A stretch of DNA of 19,691 bases, taken from Bacteroidaceae bacterium. GTDB taxonomy: Bacteria > Bacteroidota > Bacteroidia > Bacteroidales > Bacteroidaceae. This document shows positions 8,067 to 17,500 of the stretch, piece after piece. Location: NCBI GenBank assembly GCA_017628775.1, contig JAGBYN010000056.1:1-19691 (forward strand), in the 5' to 3' direction. Position 1 is the first letter of the stretch; every line of letters begins with the position of its first letter. Under the pieces are notes generated by a model. The model had not been told where the DNA came from. It saw nothing but the letters and a program-made list of their open reading frames with translations, and searched no databases. A program made the translations under genes and the position numbers.

Positions 8067-8139
8067 GCACTCTTAGCTCAGTTGGTAGAGCAACTGACTC
8101 TTAATCAGTGGGTCCTGGGTTCGAATCCCTGAGGGTGTA
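8067..8139 (+). tRNA. tRNA-Lys (anticodon CTT), copy 1
   Basis: The 73-base cloverleaf has a 7-base acceptor stem (GCACTCT with AGGGTGT, including G-U pairs), a D stem GCTC/GAGC, an anticodon stem ACTGA/TCAGT with loop CTCTTAA (anticodon CTT), and a T loop TTCGAAT. The T stem CTGGG/CCCTG has one T-T mismatch (8116 opposite 8130). The discriminator base is A, and CCA is not encoded. It reads the lysine codon AAG. Confidence 0.97.
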
Positions 8140-8267
8140 CAAAATCAATTCAATGCGCGCATCATGCACTCTTAGCTCAGTTGGTAGAGCAACTGACTCT
8201 TAATCAGTGGGTCCTGGGTTCGAATCCCTGAGGGTGTACAAAAAATCAATTAGAATGCGCGCATCAT
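8140..8267 (+). repeat. Tandem repeat unit of the tRNA array, with similar spacers
   Basis: The spacers at 8140-8165 (26 bases) and 8239-8267 (29 bases) are nearly identical. Both begin CAAAA, contain ATCAATT and end with the palindrome ATGCGCGCAT followed by CAT (palindromes at 8153-8162 and 8255-8264). The array therefore arose by recent duplication of a unit of about 100 bases. The palindrome may fold and help processing of the 5' ends of copies 2 and 3. Confidence 0.8.
8166..8238 (+). tRNA. tRNA-Lys (anticodon CTT), copy 2
   Basis: It is identical base for base to copy 1, including the T-stem T-T mismatch (8215 opposite 8229). It has no promoter of its own and depends on the transcript from the first copy. 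Confidence 0.97.
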
Positions 8268-8340
8268 GCACTCTTAGCTCAGTTGGTAGAGCAACTGACT
8301 CTTAATCAGTGGGTCCTGGGTTCGAATCCCTGAGGGTGTA
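8268..8340 (+). tRNA. tRNA-Lys (anticodon CTT), copy 3
   Basis: It is identical to copies 1 and 2, with the mismatch at 8317 opposite 8331. It is followed directly by the array's terminator. Confidence 0.97.
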
Positions 8341-8343
8341 CAG

Positions 8344-8377
8344 AAGAGGATAATTTTAGGATTATCCTCTTTTTTTG
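8344..8377 (+). terminator. Terminator of the tRNA-Lys array
   Basis: A perfect stem AGAGGATAAT/ATTATCCTCT (8345-8354 and 8361-8370; A8344 can pair with T8371) closes a 6-base loop and is followed by seven or more T residues. It is a classic intrinsic terminator. Confidence 0.93.
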
Positions 8378-8462
8378 TGTCTCTTTATTTACGCGTTATA
8401 GAAAAGCAACGATTTAGAATAAATTTTCAAAGATCACTTTGATTCATTTTTAAGTAAATCAT

Positions 8463-8494
8463 TTTGTCGCTCAACAAAAAAAGAAGTATATTTG
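8463..8494 (+). promoter_or_regulatory. Promoter of rho
   Basis: TTTG at 8463-8466 and TATATTTG at 8487-8494 are 20 bases apart, a full match to the Bacteroidetes -33/-7 promoter. Transcription should start near 8501, giving a leader of about 87 bases before the ATG at 8588. Confidence 0.75.
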
Positions 8495-8500
8495 CGCCAT

Positions 8501-8558
8501 ATTTACAAGACCTCATCTTTTTTGTTTATAATTTACCTTATGATTTTGGCTTGTAAAT
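8501..8558 (+). promoter_or_regulatory. Inverted repeat in the rho leader
   Basis: ATTTACAAG (8501-8509) and CTTGTAAAT (8550-8558) are perfect inverted copies around 40 bases. The first copy starts at the predicted first transcribed base, so the RNA would begin with a 9-base stem. No T run follows, so it is not a standard terminator. A role in rho autoregulation or mRNA stability is inferred. Confidence 0.4.
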
Positions 8559-8587
8559 GATGTTTATTTTCATCCCCCTAAAATTTT

Positions 8588-10273
8588 ATGACACAGTACA
8601 CATACGAACAATTGGTTTTGGTTGATATAGAAACATTAAAATCAATTACTCAAGAACTCAACACGCCCAATAAATCAAGCGAATTAAAAGAAGTTCTAAT
8701 TGCCGATATTTTGGAGTTTACGAAAGCTGAATCAACAAAGGTAGCCCCACCCAAGAGAAAACGCGGTAGGCCTTCAAAAGCAGAAACGTATAAAATCAAT
8801 GAAGATGAGATTTTATCTTCAATCAACGCCATGGAAACTTCGACGTCAACAAACGTTCAAACCATAGCTCAAGAAAACGAGATTGAAACAAACGAGAAAG
8901 CGGAAGAAAATTTAAGCATCAATCTAAAGCCAAGCACAAAGGTTAATGATTACTTCTATATCATTAAGGATATCCCACACGAAGAAAATCAGCCAAGCGA
9001 AGTTCAAAATACAGATGCCCCTTCTCAAACAAAATTCCGAAAATTCAACGAAGATCCCATCGTTAATAACAGCGTTGAGAAAGATGCAAAAAAATGCAAC
9101 ACCGAAGATGAGAAATCAGGCTCAAACGAAAACTCACTTGAGAACATTTACAACGACGTGTTGCTTAATGGTAGAGGCGTTTTGGAATTAACAAAGGATG
9201 GCTATGGATTCTTACGTTCATCTGACTACAATTATCTAACATCGCCAGATGATATTTACGTTTCACCCGTACAATTACGACAATACGGATTAAAGCCAGG
9301 CGACATCATTGAAGGTAAAGTAAAGATACCACGTGAAGAAGACAAATTCTTTATTCTCCACAATGTAGAACGAATCAATGGCATGACGCCTGAAGAGGTA
9401 AGAAACAGAGTTGCGTTTGAACACCTCACCCCATTATTTCCCGATAAAAAATTCAATTTAACACGAGCGAACAGTAAAGACAACTCTTGCAGAATTGTTG
9501 ATTTGTTTGCCCCAATTGGTAAGGGACAAAGAGCTTTAATTGTGGCTCAGCCGAAGACCGGTAAAACGATGTTGCTCAAGAGCATAGCCAATGCCATCTC
9601 AGAAAATCATCCCGAAACCTATTTAATGATGCTTTTGATCGACGAACGTCCTGAGGAAGTTACGGATATGAAAAGAACCGTTAATGCAGAAGTGATTGCT
9701 TCAACGTTCGACGCACCTGCATCAAACCATGTAAAAATAGCAAGTATTGTGCTTGAGAAAGCCAAAAGAATGGTTGAATGCGGCCAAGATGTGGTTATTT
9801 TCTTAGATTCGATCACACGTTTGGCAAGAGCCTACAACACCGAAGCCCCCGCATCGGGCAAAATTCTGTCCGGGGGTGTTGATGCCAACTCACTTCAAAA
9901 GCCCAAACGCTTCTTTGGAGCGGCGCGAAACATTGAAGGGGGCGGTTCATTAACGATTATTGCAACGGCATTAATTGACACCGGCTCCAAGATGGACGAA
10001 GTGATCTATGAGGAGTTTAAGGGTACTGGTAATATGGAATTACAACTTGATCGTCAATTAGCCAATAAGCGCATATTCCCCGCCATTAATCTTATTGCCT
10101 CAAGCACGCGTAGAGACGACTTATTGCTGAATGAAAACACCATCAATAGAATGTGGGTGTTTAGAAATTTCTTGTCGGACATGAATTGTATCGAAGCGAT
10201 GCAATGCGTATTAAAACAAGTTGAGAACACGAAAAACAACGAGGAACTTTTAATAACCATGTCCAAGCAATAA
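8588..10273 (+). CDS. rho: Transcription termination factor Rho, with extended N-terminus
   Basis: The 561-residue protein is a hexameric RNA-dependent ATPase that ends transcription and dissociates RNA polymerase. Residues 1-50 form the Rho N-terminal helical domain. A hydrophilic, low-complexity insertion spans about 55-190, and within it KRKRGRPSK is an AT-hook-like basic patch. The RNA-binding cold-shock-like domain begins near 193 ([17 protein letters not shown]). The ATPase core has Walker A AQPKTGKT at 320-327, Walker B VVIFLDS near 400-407, the Q-loop/R-loop region [20 protein letters not shown], and the arginine-finger region. E. coli Rho has 419 residues, and the extra length is the insertion, which is typical of Bacteroidetes Rho. 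It has its own promoter and leader; rlhA follows 57 bases later with no terminator between. Confidence 0.97.
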   Translation: MTQYTYEQLVLVDIETLKSITQELNTPNKSSELKEVLIADILEFTKAESTKVAPPKRKRGRPSKAETYKINEDEILSSINAMETSTSTNVQTIAQENEIETNEKAEENLSINLKPSTKVNDYFYIIKDIPHEENQPSEVQNTDAPSQTKFRKFNEDPIVNNSVEKDAKKCNTEDEKSGSNENSLENIYNDVLLNGRGVLELTKDGYGFLRSSDYNYLTSPDDIYVSPVQLRQYGLKPGDIIEGKVKIPREEDKFFILHNVERINGMTPEEVRNRVAFEHLTPLFPDKKFNLTRANSKDNSCRIVDLFAPIGKGQRALIVAQPKTGKTMLLKSIANAISENHPETYLMMLLIDERPEEVTDMKRTVNAEVIASTFDAPASNHVKIASIVLEKAKRMVECGQDVVIFLDSITRLARAYNTEAPASGKILSGGVDANSLQKPKRFFGAARNIEGGGSLTIIATALIDTGSKMDEVIYEEFKGTGNMELQLDRQLANKRIFPAINLIASSTRRDDLLLNENTINRMWVFRNFLSDMNCIEAMQCVLKQVENTKNNEELLITMSKQ

Positions 10274-10330
10274 TCAGATCTTGAGATATCGTTAATTGAT
10301 TAGCCAAATTAAGTTTCTATAAATAGAAGT

Positions 10331-12232
10331 ATGCTTCAAAAATTAGAATTATTATCTCCAGCACGCAATATTGAAACTGGTATTGAAGCCATTAATCATG
10401 GAGCGGATGCAGTATATATAGGTGGTCCGAATTTTGGGGCACGCGCTTCGGCAAGCAATAGTATTGAGGACATAAAAATTCTTTGCGATCATGCTCATAT
10501 CTACGGTGCCCGCATTTATGTCACGCTGAACACCATTTTATATGAGAATGAATTAAAAGCCACTGAAGAACTGATACACAAATTGTACCACGTTGGTGTG
10601 GATGCCATCATTGTTCAAGATTTAGCCATCACTCAAATGGATTTGCCTCCAATTGAAATTCATGCCTCTACGCAAATGGACATTTCAAGCACCTCGCGAG
10701 CGATTGAATTGGATGAGATGGGTTTCAAGCAAATCGTTGTGGCAAGAGAATTAAACGTGAATCAAATCAACGAGATTCACGATGCATGTCCAAATGTAAA
10801 GATAGAAGCCTTCATACATGGCGCTTTATGCGTGAGTTACAGTGGCAGATGCTATGCTTCGCAACATTGTTTCGGCAGGTCGGCCAATCGAGGTGAATGT
10901 GCACAATTTTGCCGCCTTCCCTTTGATTTGATAGATTCGGAGAATAAACCCATCGTGAAGTCGAAACATCTACTTTCGTTAAGGGACATGAATCGCTCTG
11001 AGCATCTTGAGGACTTAATCAAGGCGGGCGTTAGTTCATTTAAAATTGAAGGCCGATTAAAAGATATGTCGTACGTTAAAAACGTAACGTCGTACTATAG
11101 CCAATTGCTTGACGACATCATCGCAAAATCGCCCGACAAATATTGTCGTGCTTCAAAAGGCAAGTGCTCATATAAGTTTAATCCTCAGTTAGATAAGAGC
11201 TTTAATAGAGGTTTTACATCATATTTCTTGGACAACAAGCCATCCACCCTTTCAAGCATTATCACCCCCAAATCGATGGGCGAATATGTTGGAAAAATTG
11301 TTCAATTCACTCCCCTTTCGCTTATTGTAAAATTATCGAACACCATCAAGCTTAATGCGGGCGATGGCTTATGCTTTATTGATTTTGAAGAGAAATTAAT
11401 CGGTTTTAGAGCGAACTCAGTTTTAAAGACAGGAGTGGGCGGAGAATACAAAATCTTATTTGGCCCCAACGCACCAATCTGGGCGGCAAAATATTCAAAA
11501 ATAAAGAAACCGATCCATCACGATATTCAATTATACCGCAACCACGATTTACAATTTGAGAAAGACCTGAGCCAAACGTCAGCATCTCGAAAACTCTTGG
11601 TTTCTTTTCGAATATATCTTAAAAATGAGGGGATTTATTTGAGTGCGATTGACGAGCTAAACCGCGCGTCAGAGGTGCTTGTTACCTCAGATCTCATTGC
11701 GGCCAAAACGCCTCAAGAAGAGAACATCATTAGGCAACTCAGCAAATTGGGCGAAACGCCTTACGCCATTCAAAACATTGATATCGACAAGGACATTACA
11801 AATCTATTCATCCCCTCGTCGTTACTTGCTAATTCCAAGCGATTGGTCATTGAGCATTTATTGTCGGGCATCAATCCCAACGCCCTGTGCCAACCAACCA
11901 CGTTTAACATTCAAGCAAACCCCAAGAACGCGGGCTCAGGGCTTAGCTACACGGCAAATGTGAGTAATTCCAAGGCAAAGGCGGTGTATCAAAAATTAGG
12001 TTACGCTCATATCGACCCAGCCTACGAAATTGAGCCCCAATCCAAGGATAGCGCCATAATGTTCTGCAAATATTGCATCAAACGCCAAATCAATTTATGC
12101 TCGAAAACCGCGCCGAAACCTAATGGCACATCATTTAAAGAGCCATTCTATCTTAAAAGCGTTGATGGGCGTAAATTTAAATTATCATTTGATTGCAAAA
12201 ATTGCATCATGAAGGTCTATCCAACAAGCTAA
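10331..12232 (+). CDS. rlhA: 23S rRNA 5-hydroxycytidine C2501 synthase (peptidase U32 family)
   Basis: The 633-residue protein resembles E. coli RlhA (YdcP) over its whole length, beginning with LELLSPAR, HGADAVYIGGP.FGAR and LPPIEIHASTQ. The U32 signature HGALCVSYSGRC is at 163-174. Cys167, Cys174, Cys190 and Cys194 fit the four iron-sulfur ligands of this group. The C-terminal part is also conserved, with CKYC and a final FDCKNCIMK. RlhA hydroxylates C2501 in the peptidyl-transferase region of 23S rRNA and depends on iron and prephenate. The old name 'U32 peptidase' is misleading for this subgroup, because related TrhP/TrhO-type enzymes also hydroxylate RNA. The length (633 against about 653 in E. 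coli) and the extended C-terminus favour RlhA over TrhP. It is probably cotranscribed with rho, and a terminator follows. Confidence 0.88.
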   Translation: MLQKLELLSPARNIETGIEAINHGADAVYIGGPNFGARASASNSIEDIKILCDHAHIYGARIYVTLNTILYENELKATEELIHKLYHVGVDAIIVQDLAITQMDLPPIEIHASTQMDISSTSRAIELDEMGFKQIVVARELNVNQINEIHDACPNVKIEAFIHGALCVSYSGRCYASQHCFGRSANRGECAQFCRLPFDLIDSENKPIVKSKHLLSLRDMNRSEHLEDLIKAGVSSFKIEGRLKDMSYVKNVTSYYSQLLDDIIAKSPDKYCRASKGKCSYKFNPQLDKSFNRGFTSYFLDNKPSTLSSIITPKSMGEYVGKIVQFTPLSLIVKLSNTIKLNAGDGLCFIDFEEKLIGFRANSVLKTGVGGEYKILFGPNAPIWAAKYSKIKKPIHHDIQLYRNHDLQFEKDLSQTSASRKLLVSFRIYLKNEGIYLSAIDELNRASEVLVTSDLIAAKTPQEENIIRQLSKLGETPYAIQNIDIDKDITNLFIPSSLLANSKRLVIEHLLSGINPNALCQPTTFNIQANPKNAGSGLSYTANVSNSKAKAVYQKLGYAHIDPAYEIEPQSKDSAIMFCKYCIKRQINLCSKTAPKPNGTSFKEPFYLKSVDGRKFKLSFDCKNCIMKVYPTS

Positions 12233-12255
12233 ATTAAATCGCGTCTGAAATTTTT

Positions 12256-12299
12256 AATGTTTGATTTTTGTTTTTCAAGGCAGAAATCAAACATTTTTT
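12256..12299 (+). terminator. Terminator after rlhA
   Basis: AATGTTTGATTT (12256-12267) and AAATCAAACATT (12284-12295) form a perfect 12-base stem around a 16-base loop, followed by a short T run ending at 12299. Confidence 0.88.
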
Positions 12300-12302
12300 A
12301 TG

Positions 12303-12310
12303 TAAGTTTG
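12303..12310 (+). promoter_or_regulatory. -7 element of the porin promoter
   Basis: TAAGTTTG matches TAnnTTTG and lies 23 bases before the porin ATG, right after the rlhA terminator. No clear -33 TTTG is present at the usual distance. The leader would be under 20 bases. Confidence 0.6.
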
Positions 12311-12333
12311 CATAATAATAAACGAATGCGTAA

Positions 12334-14475
12334 ATGAATAAAATATTTTCAACCTTAGTATTATTGTGTGCCACTTGCTACACCTCGTATGCGCAATTAA
12401 CAAAAGGCAGCTTTAACAGTGTGTTTAAGAATGATTTCAATCCAGGCTATAATCCAGGCAATCAAGAAAATAGATGGAATGAAATCAATGCGGATTCAAC
12501 AAAAAATCAAAAGAATATACCCGAGGGCATCTACGTGTGGAAATTGGACACCCGTTTTGGCTTAACCCAACCCGCCGAGATAGACACCGTGCATCATGCC
12601 TTTCAAAATGAATCGTTTACGGAAGGCATGAAGCGAGAATTCAACACGACGGGCAATTTGGGCGCTCCAAGATTTAGCCGATATATGGTTGATGGTCAGC
12701 TCACGCCCTTCGCCTCTCAATTCATCTTTCAGAATCCCTACGATTTCTTTGTTAAGCCCATCGCCAATCATTTATACACCAATACGAAGTCGCCCTTCAC
12801 GAACATCACTTATCACGAATGTGGCGATAAGGAACATGGCGAGGACCGCATCAAGGCGATGTTTGCAACCAACGTCAATAAGCATTTAGGTTTGGGATTT
12901 AATTTGGATTACATGTATGGCCGAGGTTATTATCAATCGCAAAACACCGCCCACTTTAAGGGCTCAATTTATGGTTCGTACATCAACACCTATTACACGG
13001 CTCATCTTTTGTACCAACTTCATCATTTGAAGACTTCAGAAAATGGCGGTTTAGAGGACGACCGATACCTTACCGACCCCGAATCATTTTCAACCACCTA
13101 CGAGACTTGGGACATGCCCACGAATCTCAAGAAGACATGGAACAAGCTGAACATCAACGAATTGCTTTTTTCGCAACGCATTTTGATTGGTAGAAACAAG
13201 TATGCGACGCCCGACACCCTTGGCATTGATTCCATTTCAGGCAAACCCATACTTGCCGAAATAGACAGTGCAAAAATCAACGTCTATGGTGCAGACGCGC
13301 CGTTTACGCTTGTTCACACACTGAATTTAAGCCACAACGACAGGTTGTTTCTGAGCAACTTCAAAACCAACCAATACGCGCCCACCTACTTTAAGGACTA
13401 TTACCTGCCCTCCGATTCGTCGAGGGATGAAACAAAAAACATCAGTATAAAAAACACACTTGCCTTTGAATTAAACGAAGGTTGGAAGAAATGGCTGAAG
13501 GTTGGCGCACGCGTGTTTGTCGCTCACGAATTTCAAAAATTCACTTTGCCAAGCGACCCGACCTCAACCGCGAACTATCATTACAACTATTTCAACATTG
13601 GTGCGCAAATTATGCGTCAAAAAGGAAAATATTTTGACTATGACCTGATGGGTGAATTGCGCACAAGAGATGGCGTTGAATGGGGTGAATTTAATATCCG
13701 GATTGACGGAACGGCCAACCTCCCTTTGATGAACGACACATTAAGGGTAAAGCTTTACGGACAGATTCTTAACGAAACTCCCACGTTTTATCTGCGCCAC
13801 TATCACGCCCGCAACGCCTGGTGGGACAACGAGCATTTCAACCATCAAACCTCACTGCGCGTAGGTGCCACATTACGCTACAAACGCACGCAAATCAGCC
13901 TGCACGCCGAGCAAGTCAATGATTTAGCTTACTTCCAGGAAACCCTAACAGATTCTAAATCAATGGATGAAGCACCAAATGCGTTTTTGCATAGCGTCGC
14001 AGCCGCTCAAAACGGAAAGCCCGTTCAACGCCTGCAAGCCACATTGACGAATTGGCTGAATTGGGGCATCCTTAATTGGGAGAATGAAATTACCTTCCAA
14101 ACCACTTCCGACAAGAGCCTCCTGCCCGTGCCAGCGCTCAACGTGTATAGCAATTTATTCCTGAAGTTTAAAATTGCAAAAGTGCTGAACACAGAAATCG
14201 GTAGCGACGTTAGTTTTTTCACGCGCTATCAAGCCCCTGTTTATTCGCCAATTATTGGTCAATATGTGATTCAGGATCAATCAAAAATCAACAAGCTTGG
14301 CGGTTATCCAATTGTGAATTTATATGCTAATTTCCATTTGAAACGCACTCGCTTCTACATCATGGTATCGCACATCAACTCGTCCGACAATAAGAAGCAT
14401 GCGTTCCACTTGCCGCATTATCCGATGAATGAAAGAGTTATCCGATTTGGGGTAAGTTGGAATTTCATCAACTAA
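12334..14475 (+). CDS. Putative porin (Bacteroidetes Porin_10-like outer-membrane barrel)
   Basis: The 713-residue protein has a Sec signal peptide (hydrophobic core 5-13, cleavage likely after SYA at 20, giving an N-terminal Gln). The mature part is rich in alternating aromatic/polar strands and ends in WNFIN, as expected of an outer-membrane beta-barrel. The segment DTRFGLTQPAEIDTVHHAFQ and the later SRYMVDGQLTPFASQFIFQNPYDFF resemble the 'putative porin' family (Porin_10) found widely in Bacteroidetes. I see no TonB plug or SusD partner nearby, so it is not a SusC-type receptor. The substrate is unknown. A cysteine pair in the signal peptide (Cys12 and Cys15) does not fit a lipobox, because cleavage by signal peptidase I after Ala20 is clearer. 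It has its own -7 element; dnaE follows 104 bases later. Confidence 0.75.
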   Translation: MNKIFSTLVLLCATCYTSYAQLTKGSFNSVFKNDFNPGYNPGNQENRWNEINADSTKNQKNIPEGIYVWKLDTRFGLTQPAEIDTVHHAFQNESFTEGMKREFNTTGNLGAPRFSRYMVDGQLTPFASQFIFQNPYDFFVKPIANHLYTNTKSPFTNITYHECGDKEHGEDRIKAMFATNVNKHLGLGFNLDYMYGRGYYQSQNTAHFKGSIYGSYINTYYTAHLLYQLHHLKTSENGGLEDDRYLTDPESFSTTYETWDMPTNLKKTWNKLNINELLFSQRILIGRNKYATPDTLGIDSISGKPILAEIDSAKINVYGADAPFTLVHTLNLSHNDRLFLSNFKTNQYAPTYFKDYYLPSDSSRDETKNISIKNTLAFELNEGWKKWLKVGARVFVAHEFQKFTLPSDPTSTANYHYNYFNIGAQIMRQKGKYFDYDLMGELRTRDGVEWGEFNIRIDGTANLPLMNDTLRVKLYGQILNETPTFYLRHYHARNAWWDNEHFNHQTSLRVGATLRYKRTQISLHAEQVNDLAYFQETLTDSKSMDEAPNAFLHSVAAAQNGKPVQRLQATLTNWLNWGILNWENEITFQTTSDKSLLPVPALNVYSNLFLKFKIAKVLNTEIGSDVSFFTRYQAPVYSPIIGQYVIQDQSKINKLGGYPIVNLYANFHLKRTRFYIMVSHINSSDNKKHAFHLPHYPMNERVIRFGVSWNFIN

Positions 14476-14579
14476 ATGCCGTCAAAAATATATAGCGTTG
14501 ATTGCCGCCACAAGCTTCGCCATCAACACAGAAATCAGAAACTATACTTTTTTAAACTCATTCACACACCCGCTTAATC

Positions 14580-17500
14580 ATGGAAGATTTTATCCACCTT
14601 CATGTCCACTCGCAGTATTCTATTCTTGACGGACAAGCCTCTATTCCCATGATGGTTGACAAAGCCATTGCCGACGGCATGCGTGGCATGGCGCTGACCG
14701 ACCATGGAAACATGATGGGGATAAAAGACTTTTATAATTACACCGAAAAGATTATTGGCAAGGCTAAAAAAGAATTAAAAAGCCTGAACGCTCAATTAGA
14801 AGCCATCAATAATGGCGAATACACCCCCACCCCAACCGAAACCAACAAATCGATCGACGAGATTAAAGCCGAGGTTTTAAAAGCGATCGAAAAACAAAGC
14901 CGAATTGCGAATTTCAAGCGCCTCATAGGGTGCGAAATGTACGTTGCCCGACGTGGGCTAAAACGAAAGGAAGGCAAGATCGACCAATCAGGGAATCACC
15001 TTATCGTGATCGCCAAGAACGTAACAGGTTATAAAAACCTCATCAAATTGGTGAGCAACGCTTGGATTGATGGATTTTACATGCGCCCCAGAACCGACCA
15101 CGATGAGCTGCTCAAGTATAAGGAAGGCTTAATGGTTTCGTCGGCGTGCCTGGCGGGCGAAGTGTCGAAGAAAATTGCAAACAACGATATTGAAGGGGCT
15201 GAAGAAACGATCCAATGGTACAAAACCGTGTTTGGCGATGATTATTATCTGGAGCTGATGCGCCACAAGGTGACCGACCCGCTTCAATTTGCCAACCGCG
15301 AGGTCTATCCCCTGCAAGAAACATGCAATCAGAAAATCGTGGAATTGGCCAAGAAGCACGGCGTGAAGCTGGTGTGTACGAACGACACGCACTTCGTGAA
15401 CGAAGAAAACGCCGAAGCCCACGACCGCCTTATCTGCCTGTCAACGGGCAAGGACCTGAACGACCCCAACCGAATGGTTTACACCAAGCAAGAGTGGTTC
15501 AAAACAAAAGCAGAAATGAATCAGCTCTTTGCCGACATTCCCGAAGCTTTAGCCAACACGTGCGAACTGGCCGAGAAGACCGAAAATTATTCAATCGACC
15601 ATGGTCCGATCATGCCAAACTTTGAAATTCCCGAATCGTTTGGCACCGAAGAAGAGTACCGCAAGAACATCACTGAAGAGCAACTCTACGATGAGTTTAC
15701 GCAAGACGAAAACGGCAATGTCGTGATGTCGCGCGAAGAGGGCGAGGCGAAAATCAAGAAATTGGGTGGCTACGACAAGCTCTATAGAATTAAGCTTGAA
15801 GCCGACTACCTTGCCAAATTAGCCTACGAAGGGGCGAAATGGCGCTATGGCGACCCCTTGGATCACGACACAAGGGAACGAATAAAATTCGAGCTCCACA
15901 TCATGAAAACCATGGGTTTTCCGGGCTACTTCTTGATCGTTCAGGATTATATCAAGGTGGCTCGCCAGGAGCTTGGCGTGAGCGTAGGCCCTGGGCGTGG
16001 TTCGGCGGCAGGTAGTGCGGTGGCATATTGCTTGAGAATTACCGACATCGACCCCATCAAATACGATTTGCTTTTTGAGCGTTTCCTTAACCCCGACCGT
16101 ATATCGCTCCCGGATATCGACGTTGACTTCGACGACGACGGGCGCGCCAAAGTGCTGCAATGGGTGACGGAAAAGTATGGAGCCGACCGCGTGGCCCACA
16201 TCATCACCTACGGCACGATGGCCACAAAATCGGCCATCAAGGACGTGGCACGCGTGCAAAAGCTACCCCTCGACAAGAGCAATTACCTGTGTAAGCTCAT
16301 TCCCGACAAACTGCCTGAAGGGCCCGATGGCAAAGTGCCAAAAATGAATTTGCCCAACGCCATTGCCGCCATTCCCGAGTTAAGAGAAGCAGAAGCGTCG
16401 CCCGACCCCCTGTTGCACAACACGATACGCTATGCCAAAATGCTTGAAGGCAACGTCCGCAACACGGGCGTGCACGCGTGTGGTGTAATCATCTGTAAGG
16501 ATCCCATTTCTGATTGGGTGCCCGTTTCTACGGCCGACGATAAAACGACAAAAGAAAAACTGCTCTGCACGCAATATGAAGGCAAGGTCATTGAAGAAAC
16601 AGGGCTGATCAAGATGGACTTCCTGGGGCTTAAGACCCTCTCAATCATCAAGGAAGCCATTCAGAATATTGAAGACAGCCTGCATGTGAAGGTGGATATC
16701 GACCAAATCCCCATCGACGACCCCGCAACGTATCAGCTGTATTGCGACGGCCTCACCGTGGGCACATTCCAGTTTGAATCGCCCGGTATGCAAAAGTATT
16801 TGCGAGAGCTTGAACCCTCCGTGTTTGAGGACCTCATCGCCATGAACGCCCTTTATCGTCCGGGGCCAATGCAATACATTCCCGACTTTATTAATCGCAA
16901 GAAGGGAATAAGCCCCATCACCTACGACCTGCCGTGCATGGAGAAATACCTCAAGGACACGTATGGCATTACGGTGTATCAAGAGCAGGTGATGCTCCTT
17001 TCAAGAGAAATAGCCGACTTCACGCGCGGCGAAAGCGACAACCTGCGCAAGGCCATGGGTAAGAAGCTCATTGACAAGCTGAACCACATGTACCCCAAGT
17101 TCCTGGAGGGCGGAAAGCGCCACGGCTACGACCCCAAGATACTCGAGAAGATATGGGAGGACTGGCGAGCCTTTGCATCGTACGCCTTCAACAAAAGTCA
17201 CGCCACGTGCTATTCCTGGGTGGCCTACCAAACGGCTTACCTTAAAGCCAACTACCCCTCTCAGTACATGGCGGGCGTGATGAGCCGAAGCTTGGACAAC
17301 ATCACCGACATCACCAAACTCATGGAAGAATGCAAAGCCATGAGCATCAGCACGCTCCCACCCGACATTAACGAGTCAAGACGAAAATTCAGCGTCAATG
17401 CGCTTGGCGACATCCGCTTTGGCCTTGAAGCCATTAAGGGCGTGGGCGAAGCCGCCGTTCAAAGTATTCTGGAGGAGAGAAACAAAAAAGGCCCGTTCAC

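Noticed and set aside
8067..8340. Regularly spaced repeats resembling a CRISPR array
   Set aside because: The repeats are full tRNA genes, and the spacers are near copies of each other rather than unique.
10274..10300. TTGAGATATCGT shared with the end of the Crp/Fnr gene
   Set aside because: A 12-base AT-rich match, one copy in coding sequence, is likely chance.
14500..14530. GTTGAT/ATCAAC inverted repeat before dnaE as a terminator
   Set aside because: The stem is only six bases and no T run follows.
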